A DNA stretch of 30,709 nt, taken from Cupriavidus taiwanensis (lineage in GTDB: Bacteria > Pseudomonadota > Gammaproteobacteria > Burkholderiales > Burkholderiaceae). The stretch spans positions 1-30,709 of the forward strand of contig NZ_LT977072.1 of NCBI RefSeq assembly GCF_900250075.1, read 5' to 3'. Of this stretch, positions 1 through 8,857 are shown in pieces. The notes under the pieces were generated by a model. That model was not told the origin of the DNA and did not search any database. It saw only the letters and a list, made by a program, of their open reading frames with translations. The first letter of the stretch is position 1. Each line of letters begins with the position of its first letter. A program made the translations under genes and the position numbers.

Positions 1-385
1 GACACTCCGCACGCAGGGCACTGCGTGGATCGGACAGTCCTGCAGCCAGCGCAGCGCAAACAGGTCGGAGTGATATCCTGCCGCCAGGCAGAGGGGGCAG
101 ACTTTGGCGTCGGCGCCGAAGAGGGCGGGCCGCAGGCAAGCCCGCGCTTCTTCGAGCGTTGACCATTTGGAATTTCTCCGATGATTCGCCCACTAACGCC
201 GCCAGTCGCTCCCTATCAATCCCGTAGGCGGGCCGGTGTCGGCCGTGGTGATCCCAGTCCGCCGCCATGAGCGCAAGCTGGCGTGGCCAAAGCCCATTGA
301 GTGCGCAGGCCCGATGCAGTGTGTGGCTCAAGGACGCATAGGGCAGGATGCTGTCGCGATGCCAGGTTAAACGCGGTGGTTCCAT
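1..385 (-). pseudogene. tniQ: TniQ-family transposition protein, frameshifted and cut by the window edge
   Basis: From an ATG at 385 (MEPPRLTWHRDS) the minus strand gives a typical TniQ N-terminus (LSHTLHRACALNG, LWPRQLALM) down to about position 166. The homologous reading then continues one frame over, with the TniQ zinc-ribbon pattern: CPLCLAAGYHSDLF, then RWLQDCPIH. A single frameshift near 165-185 therefore separates two parts of one protein. TniQ proteins help target-site selection in Tn5053/Tn7-like transposons. It starts 21 bp after the TniB-like stop, the usual tniB-tniQ order. The rest lies outside the window. Family assignment is fairly secure; inactivity is inferred from the frameshift. 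Confidence 0.7.
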
Positions 386-406
386 CACATCTGCATCGCG
401 CTGCGT

Positions 407-1093
407 TCATTGCGCCGTCGCGCCGCAGTGGCCGACACCATCGCCATCAAGATGCGATGACCGGCATGCCTTGACGAACTGCCGCCACGCATTCAGTGAC
501 GTCGCTTCCTCAACGCCCGCGCCCGCGGCCAAGCGCAGCAGCACGTGGCGGCAGACATGGCTCACCGTCTTCATCGGGAAATTGATTGGCCAGGCAATAA
601 CCCACCGGCAGGCAATCGGTCATGGCATGCATCAGCGCGGTCGCGCTGTCCGCAAGCCGGAATCCCTGTGCACAAGGCACCGGCGCCAGGCTTGCCGTGA
701 ACCACAGGCCAGAGCCCGTCGGCCACTCGCTGCCGAGCCACAACCATTCTTGCTGCGACATCCCCTGGGCTTCGTCGATGACGAGGATCAGAAAGCGCCC
801 GCCACCTTGGCTGGCCAGCTCGATCCAGCGTTCCAGCAACGTGTGGTGCCGCGCAAATGGGCTTCAGACCGCGGTGGCGAGGACATGGGATCTCGCCTGC
901 AGCAACTCGGCATAGAATCGGCCGACTGATCGCGCGCCGCCCGAGTCGGTGTGGCTCCAGGCCCCCATCGGCACATGGCCGCCGTACTCGAGTCGACGGG
1001 CAAAGGTGAGTCGGGCCGGCTGACCTCCTGGAAGTCTGGGTGCTTGGCGACTTCCCGTTTTCCAGACTCAGTTCGGATGAACCACGGATACAA
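407..1093 (-). pseudogene. tniB: TniB/TnsC-like AAA ATPase of a transposon, multiple frameshifts
   Basis: Part of an ATPase is readable on the minus strand: a Walker B-type stretch FLILVIDEAQGM followed by SQQEWLWL (about 750-840). After NQFP the frame shifts, near 585, and continues as SHVCRHVLLRLAAGAG to a TGA at 407-409. Upstream of about 860 the frame is also broken and no clean Walker A is seen. TniB/TnsC proteins are the ATP-dependent regulators of DDE transposases and sit directly before tniQ, as here. The transposase gene (tniA) would be expected further upstream but is not recognisable in 1100-1650. The boundaries are approximate. Confidence 0.55.
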
Positions 1094-1649
1094 CGTATTG
1101 AATCTTCACATGTAGCTCGCGGCCGGGCTGCTCCGCGAGCGCCCTAAGCTGAAGTCATGTGCTCGCCGCCGCGGCGGTACAGCACGGCCGAAGGTACTGG
1201 AATCACTGACGGGCCAAGCCCGCAAAAAGATCGATAAAGGAAAGGTCGCCGTCTCGCGAACGAGGGCCTGGGATCCGGAAACGACGAGCCGACCGCATTC
1301 GCAGCGCATCGTGAACCTACTGACAGGTCTATACGAACGCCATTCCCTGGGCAGATTCGGCGTGTCCCCGAGACTCCCCGCCTGGGACATCATGGGCACA
1401 ACGCGCGGTTGATTATGTCCCATGTGGTTACTAACTTGGAGTCTTAAGCTGAAGTAGTATCCGACCACCGCGCGAGATCCGGCCGGTGATGAGCGGCGTT
1501 GAAAGTCACTGGCACGATTCCTATGATCGATAGAAGCGGCGTCGAAGTTTTCAAGCTAGCGACAGGCTGATGCGCTGGGAAAGCAACAGAATTAATGAAA
1601 ACGGGCACACAAAGAACAATTTCCGGCAAAGCGACTTGGGGTACGTTTA
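1094..1649. other. Gene-free stretch with an 11-bp direct repeat
   Basis: No protein family is recognisable in any frame. The 11-mer taagctgaagt occurs at 1145-1155 and again at 1445-1455 in direct orientation, exactly 300 bp apart. The stretch could be the decayed end of the Tn module or the remains of its transposase gene. An 11-base match to the outer IS481-type end seen near 18.19 kb (cccatgtggtt, 1419-1429) is too short to interpret. Confidence 0.35.
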
Positions 1650-2603
1650 TCACGTCGGTGACACATCATCGTCTGAGCGAACTTTCGCCAACGCGGGGCC
1701 ATCTGACGTCACGCGCAACCGGCACACCGCGCTTTCCGTCTGGCCGGGCTCGATCCAGCGCAGGCCGAGGCCGTGGTGGATGGCATCGGGCAGGCCTACC
1801 CACGGCTCCACGCAATAGAAGTCGGCGGTCTCAGTCTCGGACCAGGTGGTCACGGCATGCCATGGCGCGCAGCCGGGCTGGTCCAGTTCGAAGCGGATTT
1901 TGCGCCCAGGTATGGCCAGCGTGGCAGACGGGTTATCGCGGAAGGCGTGGAGGGCGTCCTGCAGCCGTGGGTCGTCGAGCCGGTATGTTGCCTCGCCCGG
2001 CTCCGCGCACATCGGGCTGCCATCCGACCGCTGGCGCAAGCGCTCCGTGCGCGGCAGTGCGAGCGATGCTGCGGCGCGCTGCGAGTGGGGCAAGGCGAAA
2101 TAGAAGTGATGGCCGGGATAGCAGGGCAGGCGCTGCGTGCCGGTATTGGTGGTGCGCAGCGTGACTTCCAGGCCATCGGGCAGCAACGCGTAGACGGCAT
2201 CAAAAGCGAAGGCGAATGGATAACCTGCGCGCGTTGCCCCGCTGTCGCGCAGCGTCATTGTGATGGACGCGCGAGCGTTGATGGCCTTGACCTCAAACGG
2301 AAGCTCGCGCGCAAAACCATGCAGCGCGAGCGGATGCACCTTCCCTTGCGAATCACGCCACTGCCCCGGATGGCCCTTGACAAAATGCCGGCCGGCAAAC
2401 GGAAACAGCAGTGGGTTGCCGCCGAGGACCTTGGCAACGCGGCTCCAGTCGGCGGCGTCGGGCCAGTAAAGGATATCTTGCCCTCGGTGTACCCAGCGGA
2501 CCAGGCGCCCACCATGTTGAGGTGCCAGCAGCAGATAGGAGTCGGCGTGGCCAATTCGCACCAGAGGGTGATCCTGGAAGTCTTCGGTTGGCAGGTTCTG
2601 CAT
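1650..2603 (-). CDS. Aldose 1-epimerase (mutarotase) family protein
   Basis: A 317-residue protein of the galactose mutarotase fold, which interconverts alpha and beta anomers of sugars in the cytoplasm. Family features run in order: HGGRLVRWVHRG (residues 30-41), the NPLLFPFAGR segment (63-72), the catalytic-type LHGFARELPFE (H95), YPGHHFYFALP (H165/H166), and a C-terminal CVEPW segment that supplies the catalytic Glu. I chose the internal ATG at 2603 (MQNLPTEDFQDHP) because the upstream extension to 2666 has no family character. The last 18 or so residues, after CRLRV, look like an extension read into flanking DNA. The gene is intact and GC-rich, yet surrounded by broken genes. Its sugar substrate cannot be told. 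Confidence 0.8.
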   Translation of the reverse strand: MQNLPTEDFQDHPLVRIGHADSYLLLAPQHGGRLVRWVHRGQDILYWPDAADWSRVAKVLGGNPLLFPFAGRHFVKGHPGQWRDSQGKVHPLALHGFARELPFEVKAINARASITMTLRDSGATRAGYPFAFAFDAVYALLPDGLEVTLRTTNTGTQRLPCYPGHHFYFALPHSQRAAASLALPRTERLRQRSDGSPMCAEPGEATYRLDDPRLQDALHAFRDNPSATLAIPGRKIRFELDQPGCAPWHAVTTWSETETADFYCVEPWVGLPDAIHHGLGLRWIEPGQTESAVCRLRVTSDGPALAKVRSDDDVSPT

Positions 2604-2717
2604 GGTTGTGGTGATGGATGCGAAGGCCCCATGATAAGGCAGTTGCCGTCGGCACACTGCCCCCATTGCTGATTGAGCCCGCCATGCCTTGAGGAAGCGC
2701 GCAACGTAGTTTAAGTA

Positions 2718-3194
2718 CTAGTCCAGCGTGTCGGGACTGGCCATGGCGTCGTGGCTGGCGATGCCCAGCGGCGCATAGCCCACAGCGGTCTTGGTCGGAA
2801 CCACCACCTTCAGGTCCGACAGCGTGCTCAGCAAGCCGGGCGCTTGCAAGCGATCTCGCTGAACATGTGGTGACGACAACGCGCTGCGGGTGCGCGCAGG
2901 AAGCGTATAGTGCAGTGCGTCGTCCAGCAGAGCGCCATCCAGCAGAACACTCAGCGCACGTACGATTCCCGACTCAAGTAGTCCAGATCGAACATCATGC
3001 GTCCCGCACTTCTGACAAGTCTTCCACCACGCGGTGCAATTGATAGTGCCCGCGCGGCTGGGGTAGCCCTTGCCCTTTGGCGGATTGCCGCCGTAGAGCG
3101 CTGTGGTGCCCAGCAGCAGCCCCTGCCACCTCGGGACGATTTGATAATCAAGAATTGTCGAACGGCACCTGTTCGATCGCCGACTGAACGTCAT
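2718..3194 (-). pseudogene. Unrecognised open frame, probable gene remnant
   Basis: An open frame of 158 codons between the aldose epimerase and the broken GntR gene. Parts read like real protein in different frames (LTHDVQSAIEQVPFDN upstream, then DLKVVVPTKTAVGYAPLG near the end), so it is probably a frameshifted relic. I do not recognise the family. No convincing ribosome-binding site is present. It may equally be non-coding. Confidence 0.25.
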
Positions 3195-3230
3195 GCGTCA
3201 GCATGTCCTGCTGGGCCGGATGCTAGTAAC

Positions 3231-4100
3231 TTAGCTATCCGATTTTTCGCGTACCGCGTTGCACAGGTGCAGCCGCACGAAATCGGCGGCCGCTTCCTGT
3301 GGGCCTGCCAGTAGCCTGTCGATCAGCATCAGATGCTCGCGGCAGCGCCGTTCGGCCATCGAGCGGTCAAGACGACGCTGGCCTTCGAGGAATGAACACG
3401 TTGCCTGAGCAAGCAGCAATGGTCCGTGCAAGCGGCTATCGGCATCGAACAGAACGGCAGCCGTTGCCGTGTGCGCCCCCCATTGGTCAGCGCCTCCTGT
3501 CAGCATCGCCGGACAGCTTCTAGGTCGAGCTCGAGGGTGGGTTCAAGGATGCTAGCAAGCGATAGCGCTATCCCTGCTTGTACGTTTCGGCAGACGTGAG
3601 CACTGGCAGGAACATCCACCCGTGACCGGCCAGTCTCTCGACGACTCCTTCTGTGTGATGCGGCGCAGGATGGCACCCAGTTGGACGCGCGTGATGTCAT
3701 ACCTGCGCATCAACTCATTCTCCGTGAAGCGGTCCGGCAGTTTGCAGTTGAGCCGTACCTCCACAATCCTGAAATAGATCGCCTCGCAAACGTCGCCAAG
3801 TGCGGTGCCTCGCTCGCGTTCGTTTGCGGGACGAGCTGGGCCGCTTTCGGCAACCGCGTAGCCGCCGTTCGGATGAGCGGTGACCACTGCCTGACTCGCC
3901 AGCCGCCGCAGCGCTTCGCATACCGGCGAGTGCGACCCCCGGACGGCCGATGCAACAGTATGTCCGCACAAGGCGGCACTGTAAATCTGGGAAAGTGTTC
4001 GCCGTATCAGCTCCCGTGGAAGAGCTGATTGTCTATGAGCAGTGCATCGGCATGGATGGCGTTGTGCATGGTTCATGCCAGCATCTACGGTATTTGACAA
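3231..4100 (-). pseudogene. GntR/FCD-type transcriptional regulator with two winged helices, frameshifted
   Basis: Read on the minus strand from about 4100. The first winged-helix segment includes SPVCEALRRLASQAVV and then HPNGGYAVAE. A second one follows, with LPDRFTENELMRRYDITRVQLG. Past about 3650 the frame is lost and resumes as LASILEPTLELDLEAVRRC in another frame. An FCD-like helical domain follows in a third stretch (3231-3506: SMAERRCREHLMLIDRLL, then AAADFVRLHL). Such regulators are ligand-responsive repressors of catabolic operons. The two-wHTH-plus-FCD layout is known in the family. Divergent catabolic relics at 4.14-5.73 kb were probably its targets. Frameshifts make it inactive. 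Confidence 0.6.
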
Positions 4101-4135
4101 TACCTCGCTGCTAGATGTGTTGAGCCGGCTCGGCG

Positions 4136-4450
4136 ACCGGAACGCGGCGTGATCGTGGTCGACCTAGAGGCGACCACGCCTGCACAGGCCATGCATGCCA
4201 ATTGTGTGCGGGGAATCGGCCTGAACCTGGAGGTAAGCGGCCTGCGCAACCACGACTTCGCATTGACCCAAGTGAAACGCGCGAGCTGTTGGTCGGCGCG
4301 TTGGGATGGGTGGTGAAGGTCTTGCGGATCTCGCTTATCGCTGAATTGGCCACGGATGTCGCAGCGCTGAAGCTGCCGGTGGTGCTCGACCACTTTGCTG
4401 GCGGTCAAGGCACACAGGAAGAAAAGCAGAAGGGCGCGTTCGTAACCGCC
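4136..4450 (+). pseudogene. Metal-dependent amidohydrolase (TIM-barrel) fragment
   Basis: Two short family-like stretches in different frames: RGIGLNLEVSGLRNHDFAL (about 4197-4255) and LKLPVVLDHF (about 4366-4400). These match the central and C-terminal part of amidohydrolase-2/2-pyrone-4,6-dicarboxylate lactonase-type hydrolases, where the Asp-His of VLDHF belongs to the active site. The N-terminal metal ligands and the rest are missing, and a frameshift separates the pieces. It stands divergent to the broken GntR regulator. This is a relic, with moderate confidence in the family. Confidence 0.5.
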
Positions 4451-4529
4451 GTTGAGCTGGGCTTTGACGACGTCACCGAGGACCCTCAGCCTCTTTACAG
4501 ATCCCGCAATCGTCCCCCGAGTTTTACCA

Positions 4530-4800
4530 ATGACCATCAAGACACCATCTGGGTGCCGTATTCTTCAGGCCGACCAACTGCCCAGCTATGACCGCGGGCA
4601 GGCCGACCCGGTCTTCGAATGCTCGTGCAGTGGCTGGCTGAAGATCGGGCCATGCCGAACTGCATCGCCTGGGCGCAAGCCCTCGACGCCACCGTGGACC
4701 AGGAGCTGGCGAATCCCGCCTCGCGGACGGTCGATCTAGGCGGCACGATGGGCTGCGCGAGCCTTCGGCTCGGCCGTCGGCCCAGAGCATTACAAAGCGG
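4530..4800 (+). pseudogene. Isopropylmalate/tartrate dehydrogenase-like C-terminal relic
   Basis: The stretch MLVQWLAEDRAMPNCIAWAQ (4619 onward), followed by ALDATVDQ, LANPASRTVDLGGTMG, resembles the C-terminal helices and the D-L-G-G-T ending of decarboxylating beta-hydroxyacid dehydrogenases (3-isopropylmalate, tartrate and isocitrate dehydrogenase family). Nothing of the catalytic N-terminal half is present. It lies between amidohydrolase and Bug-receptor relics, as expected of a decayed catabolic operon. The family call rests on this short stretch only. Confidence 0.4.
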
Positions 4801-4861
4801 GTGCATGCTTTCAATTTGTGAGAGCAGCTGCGCGACATGGCGCTACTGCGCCTCCTGACAT

Positions 4862-5295
4862 CAAGCAAAATATCCGGAGACTGCATGCACGCATTCAAGT
4901 CATTGCTGGCGGTGACGCGCGCCAGTGTGTCGATCGTGCCAGCGCCAACAGGGTTTATCCCTCGATGCCGCTCAGTATCCTCGTGCCGTTCGCACCGGGT
5001 GGTGGCCACGACAACGTGTCATGCAATATCAGCACGCGCCTCCCGAGAACACCAGGGCGCAACTCCAGATCGACAACCGCCCCGGTGCAGGCACCAATAC
5101 TGGCAACAAGGCGGCGGGTGGTCCGTAGTCTGATCAACGTCGAGATGAACCACATCCCCTACAAGGGCAGTGGACCTGCATAACGGACCTGATTGGCGAA
5201 CAGGTCCAGGTGATCTTCGATACGGCGGCATCCGCGTTGCCTCAGCTTAGAGGCAGAAAACTGCGGCCAGTTTTCGACTCTGCTACGCACCGGCC
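4862..5295 (+). pseudogene. Bug/TctC-type periplasmic substrate-binding protein, degraded
   Basis: Hallmark pieces of Bordetella-uptake-gene (Bug) receptors appear in shifting frames. They are YPSMPLSILVPFAPGGGHD (about 4955-5010), LQIDNRPGAGTNTG (about 5060-5105), and then, after an internal deletion, INVEMNHIPYKGSGPA (about 5134-5181). TDLIGEQVQVIFDTAASALP follows, in another frame, up to about 5250. Intact members are about 320 residues and bind carboxylates for tripartite transporters. At least two frameshifts and one deletion make this a pseudogene. Bug genes are abundant in Cupriavidus and Bordetella, which supports a Burkholderiales background. Confidence 0.65.
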
Positions 5296-5412
5296 CGATG
5301 CCCTGTTGCGTTGCATATCGGCGATGGTGTGGGCCAGTGTGACCGCAGGCCGTTGTCCTGATCTTGTCCGCATTGCTCACCGCTTTCATTCACACTGCCA
5401 AAACCCGGGATA

Positions 5413-5725
5413 GAGGTGGCGACAGTGATCGCCAATATGCCGCCTGGAATGGCTGCCTTCGATGAAGAAATATTTGGCCCGTTTACTGCATCGCAGTCGC
5501 TAGGGACGATGCGGACGCGGTGCGCCTGGCAAATGCAAAGCCTTTTCGGCCTGTCGGTAAGCATCTGGTCGGGCACCAGCGCGCGCTATCCGTGGCTAAG
5601 GGCATCACCAGCGGTGCGGCTGCCATCACCGCATCCGACGAATCGTGCCGTCTCGGCGGTACGAAAAAGTCCGCTGCTTCTCGAGCATTCTGCAGCAGGT
5701 ATCTGAGAATTTATCAGCGAGCACC
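5413..5725 (+). pseudogene. Aldehyde dehydrogenase C-terminal relic
   Basis: The stretch AAFDEEIFGPFTA (about 5449-5490) is the conserved EEIFGP motif of NAD(P)-dependent aldehyde dehydrogenases. Further pieces in other frames read like VRLANAKPF (about 5520) and ITSGAAAITASDESC then LGGTKKS (about 5605-5670), the family's C-terminal segment that precedes the GYGRE ending of succinate-semialdehyde-dehydrogenase-like enzymes. The catalytic Cys region is absent. This is the last of the degraded catabolic genes. Confidence 0.55.
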
Positions 5726-6357
5726 TATCCGTGCTCTGTCCCGGCCTGAGCGCGCCTATAGCAATGCGGGCGACCTGCAATCTGATGTTGGTATGGATCT
5801 TGCTCCACTCACGCGGACTGCCGCTCGCTAAAAGCACGAAGAGACTGGCAACGCATTGGTATATCAATCGTCATACCGGCGGTGCACGACCGCCAAGGTG
5901 CTCCATGCGCGTGCCGTTTCTTCACATTTCGTTTCGTCGCTTGCGAAGCAAAACGATATTTTTTAGTCACTTGCTGTGCATGCAAAGACGACGTACCTGC
6001 GGAAAGAGCCGCGCTGGTCATGTAGACGGGAAGCTCCTTTCGCCCCGGGAGTACAGCGAAGCTGCCGTTAGACTTGCGCGCACTTACTGGTGATCAAAGC
6101 TTCCATCGGCGCTTTCTACAAGACGGCGCCCGAACGTAAGGCACGAATACGCCGCTAGAGTTCACCCCCGCGTAGCGAGGGGATGCCTCTATCGATGTCT
6201 CCCATATCCGAACACCAGGGATATGGCGTACCATGTTCCTTCCGTACCTAGCAACGGGTGTCGGTGTTGATAATAGGGTTTTGAAAGTCCAAGTATCGAC
6301 AGTGATCCCAGTGCTGTTGCGGGCGCGTCAATTTATAGCCCCCAATCCCTGTCAAGC
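5726..6357. other. Intergenic stretch, no gene recognised
   Basis: About 630 bp between the aldehyde dehydrogenase relic and the response regulator. No open frame has family-like sequence or a convincing ribosome-binding site. The base composition becomes more AT-rich toward the response regulator, so its promoter presumably lies at the right end, but I see no box I can name. Confidence 0.4.
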
Positions 6358-6990
6358 ATGATTCGAGTTCTTATTGCTGAAGACCACGCGATCGTCCGCA
6401 GTGGTCTAAAGCAAATTGTGGCGACAACGACAGATATCGTCGTCTCAGGCGAGGCCGCGGATGGCGCCGCTGCGTTGGAGCAATTGCGCACCGGAGAATT
6501 CAATCTCCTGCTCTTGGACATGACTATGCCCGGTATCAGTGGCATCGACTTGATTCGGAGGGTTCGTCTCGAATGGCCGAGTCTCGTCATCCTAGTTCTC
6601 AGCATGCATAACGAAGCACAAGTCGCTTCAAGGGCCTTACGTGCTGGAGCATCCGGATATGTGACAAAGGATAGTGACCCGGAGATCCTCCTTGGGGCAA
6701 TACGCAAGCTTGCCGCAGGGGGCAAGTTCATCGATCCGGCATTGGTTGACGCCATGGTGTTTCACCAGAGGGGCACTGACGCGCCAGCACATGAAGTGCT
6801 GTCTGATCGGGAATTCCAAGTGTTGCAGCGACTCGCCACAGGGCAAACCGTCAACGAGATCGCCGATTCACTATCGCTAAGCGCCAAGACGATCAGCACC
6901 CACAAGATGCGGCTGATGCAAAAGCTGGGTCTTCAGAACAATGCCGAGCTTATTCGCTATGCAATTCGACATGGATTCACGCAGGAATGA
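6358..6990 (+). CDS. NarL/FixJ-type two-component response regulator
   Basis: A 210-residue cytoplasmic transcription factor. Residues 1-120 form a receiver domain with the acidic pair E8/D9, phospho-acceptor D54 (LLLDMTMPG), and K105 in GYVTKDS. Residues 145-205 form a LuxR/GerE-type helix-turn-helix (LSDREFQVLQRLATGQTVNEI, KTISTHKMRLMQKLG). The start at 6358 gives a standard length, although no strong Shine-Dalgarno is visible. It ends 40 bp from the end of the histidine kinase on the other strand, so the pair is convergent. The kinase is of the HisKA_3 type that normally pairs with this regulator class, so they are the likely cognates. The target genes are unknown. Confidence 0.92.
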   Translation: MIRVLIAEDHAIVRSGLKQIVATTTDIVVSGEAADGAAALEQLRTGEFNLLLLDMTMPGISGIDLIRRVRLEWPSLVILVLSMHNEAQVASRALRAGASGYVTKDSDPEILLGAIRKLAAGGKFIDPALVDAMVFHQRGTDAPAHEVLSDREFQVLQRLATGQTVNEIADSLSLSAKTISTHKMRLMQKLGLQNNAELIRYAIRHGFTQE

Positions 6991-7030
6991 GGTCTCTAAG
7001 ACTTCCTGGCGACTCAACTCGGATTCTCGA

Positions 7031-8857
7031 TTAATGGGATTGAGGTTTTTCAAAGGTTTCCAGAAGTCGCAGTCTTATTAGGGTACCGCGATCTGGCTTG
7101 CTGTGAACTTCTAGCTGCGCGCGAATTAGGCGAGCGCGTTCCGCCATACCGTACAATCCATATGAATATCCGGCGCGAGCAGAAACAACGTTGAATCCCT
7201 GCCCGTTGTCCCTGATGATCACTTCGATACCGGCCTCTGTATTGGCAAGTGTGACATCGACTTGGGAAGCTTTGGCGTGGCGGGCTACATTGGTAAGTGA
7301 TTCTTGAACGATACGAAAAATTGCCGTTGCACGAGGGTCGGGAAGATTTGGTTCAGGGTGAGTGGATTGGAATCGACACGGAATCTTGGTGTGGCGGCTA
7401 AAGTCTGCAGCGAGCCATTCCAATGCGGACGCGAGACCATAGTTCAATGCCGTGGGTCGCAGGTGACTGACCACATTTCGCACAATGCGAATGGTCTGTT
7501 CAATCAATTCGCGCATCTCTTCAGCCTTCTGCATCACGGCAGATCCCGTCGGCAATTGCATGCTTAATAAGGAGAGATCCATTTTGAGGGCTGTTAAAAG
7601 CTGCCCTAGTTCATCGTGGATTTCCATGGCTATGCACTTCCTTTCCTCCTCCCGAATCGCTTCCTGATGCGCATGCAATTGTTGGAGGCGCTCCCGGGAT
7701 GCTAGCAATTCGAGTTCGGTCCATTTCCGCTCACTCACCTCTAACTCCAGCCTATCGCGCTGCAATTGCAAATCTTCCAAGGCATGCTTGCGGGCGGTCA
7801 CATCGGTGAGCAATCCTTCGAGATAACGAAGGCTGCCATCGTTTCCCATTAGGCCGCGTGCATTCAATTGGACCCATATAGGTGTTCCATCAAGCCGACT
7901 CAACTGAAGTTCGAGGCCGCGAATTTCGCCATCGGCGTTCAAGGTCTTGAACAAAGTTGCAGTTAGGCTGAGAGAAAATGGGCTTTTTGGTCGACCATCG
8001 CTTTCTGCAGACACGGTCAAATCGTACGCGTTGTCATAGCCAAGCAGTTGAGCCATCGCGGGATTGGCTTCGGCAAGATTTCCAGCTTGATCGAGGAGGA
8101 ATATACCCTCGACAGCATTCTCTACGATGCTACGATACTTTCTCTCGCTTTCTTGAAGAAGCAGTGTCGATGTCCGAAGCTGATCGGCCATGTAATTGAT
8201 TCGCACGGCGAGACGCCCGAGCTCGTCGTCAGATTTCACCTCGCATCTCGCATCAAGGTCTCCACCGGCGATCTTATCGACCATCTTTTCGAGGCGATTG
8301 ACGGGGCTGCGGACCATGCGCTTCAGCAGGAGGAAGCTAGCAGCGTAAAGCACTGCTAGCAGCGCTGCCATAATCGCAAAGATGGCCTGCCGGGCGCGGT
8401 TGATTGCCTCCTGAGCGACAGCCTTGGTTAGTACGACTCGAATTTCCCCGATTTTCTCTTTCGGTGCGTTTCCGGGTGGATCATATTCAATTGCTCGTAT
8501 ACGTACAACGCTTTCGCCCTCGTTTAAGTGACGGGAACCTTTTACAGTAGCTACCGTTCCGTAGCCTGCCGCGGTAACCGTAAACTCGGCAACTTCAGGG
8601 TTGGGTGCAAGCGCGGCGAGTTGGTTTTCGATTGCGCGCAGATCAACGTTCCATAAGGGCAGAGCAAGCGATTGGCTGAAAAGGTCAGCAATTCTTGTGG
8701 CCCGGTCTCCGAGTGCGAGAAGTCGGCTGTTGCGCTCGTGCTCTACTAACATAGAAGCTGAAGTTCCCGCGACGGTGGCGACAAGCACGACAAGCGAAAG
8801 CATCAACTTGGTATGAAGATTTAGGGATCTCAGCGAAAACTTGGAAAGCACACGCAT
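7031..8857 (-). CDS. Membrane sensor histidine kinase (HAMP-PAS-HisKA_3)
   Basis: A 608-residue inner-membrane kinase. Membrane segments lie at about residues 18-38 and 158-178, flanking a periplasmic sensor domain of about 120 residues. Then come HAMP (about 179-231), a PAS domain starting ESERKYRSIVENAVEGIF (about 236-355), and a HisKA_3 dimerisation domain with the phospho-accepting H414 in MEIHDELGQL. A GHKL ATPase with IVQESLTNVARHAKA (N box), RDNGQGF and GLYGMAERA completes it. The start codon overlaps the stop of the upstream periplasmic binding-protein gene by one base (TGATG), so the two are translationally coupled. This suggests that the binding protein presents the ligand to the sensor domain. 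The likely partner is the regulator at 6358-6990. Confidence 0.93.
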   Translation of the reverse strand: MRVLSKFSLRSLNLHTKLMLSLVVLVATVAGTSASMLVEHERNSRLLALGDRATRIADLFSQSLALPLWNVDLRAIENQLAALAPNPEVAEFTVTAAGYGTVATVKGSRHLNEGESVVRIRAIEYDPPGNAPKEKIGEIRVVLTKAVAQEAINRARQAIFAIMAALLAVLYAASFLLLKRMVRSPVNRLEKMVDKIAGGDLDARCEVKSDDELGRLAVRINYMADQLRTSTLLLQESERKYRSIVENAVEGIFLLDQAGNLAEANPAMAQLLGYDNAYDLTVSAESDGRPKSPFSLSLTATLFKTLNADGEIRGLELQLSRLDGTPIWVQLNARGLMGNDGSLRYLEGLLTDVTARKHALEDLQLQRDRLELEVSERKWTELELLASRERLQQLHAHQEAIREEERKCIAMEIHDELGQLLTALKMDLSLLSMQLPTGSAVMQKAEEMRELIEQTIRIVRNVVSHLRPTALNYGLASALEWLAADFSRHTKIPCRFQSTHPEPNLPDPRATAIFRIVQESLTNVARHAKASQVDVTLANTEAGIEVIIRDNGQGFNVVSARAGYSYGLYGMAERARLIRAQLEVHSKPDRGTLIRLRLLETFEKPQSH

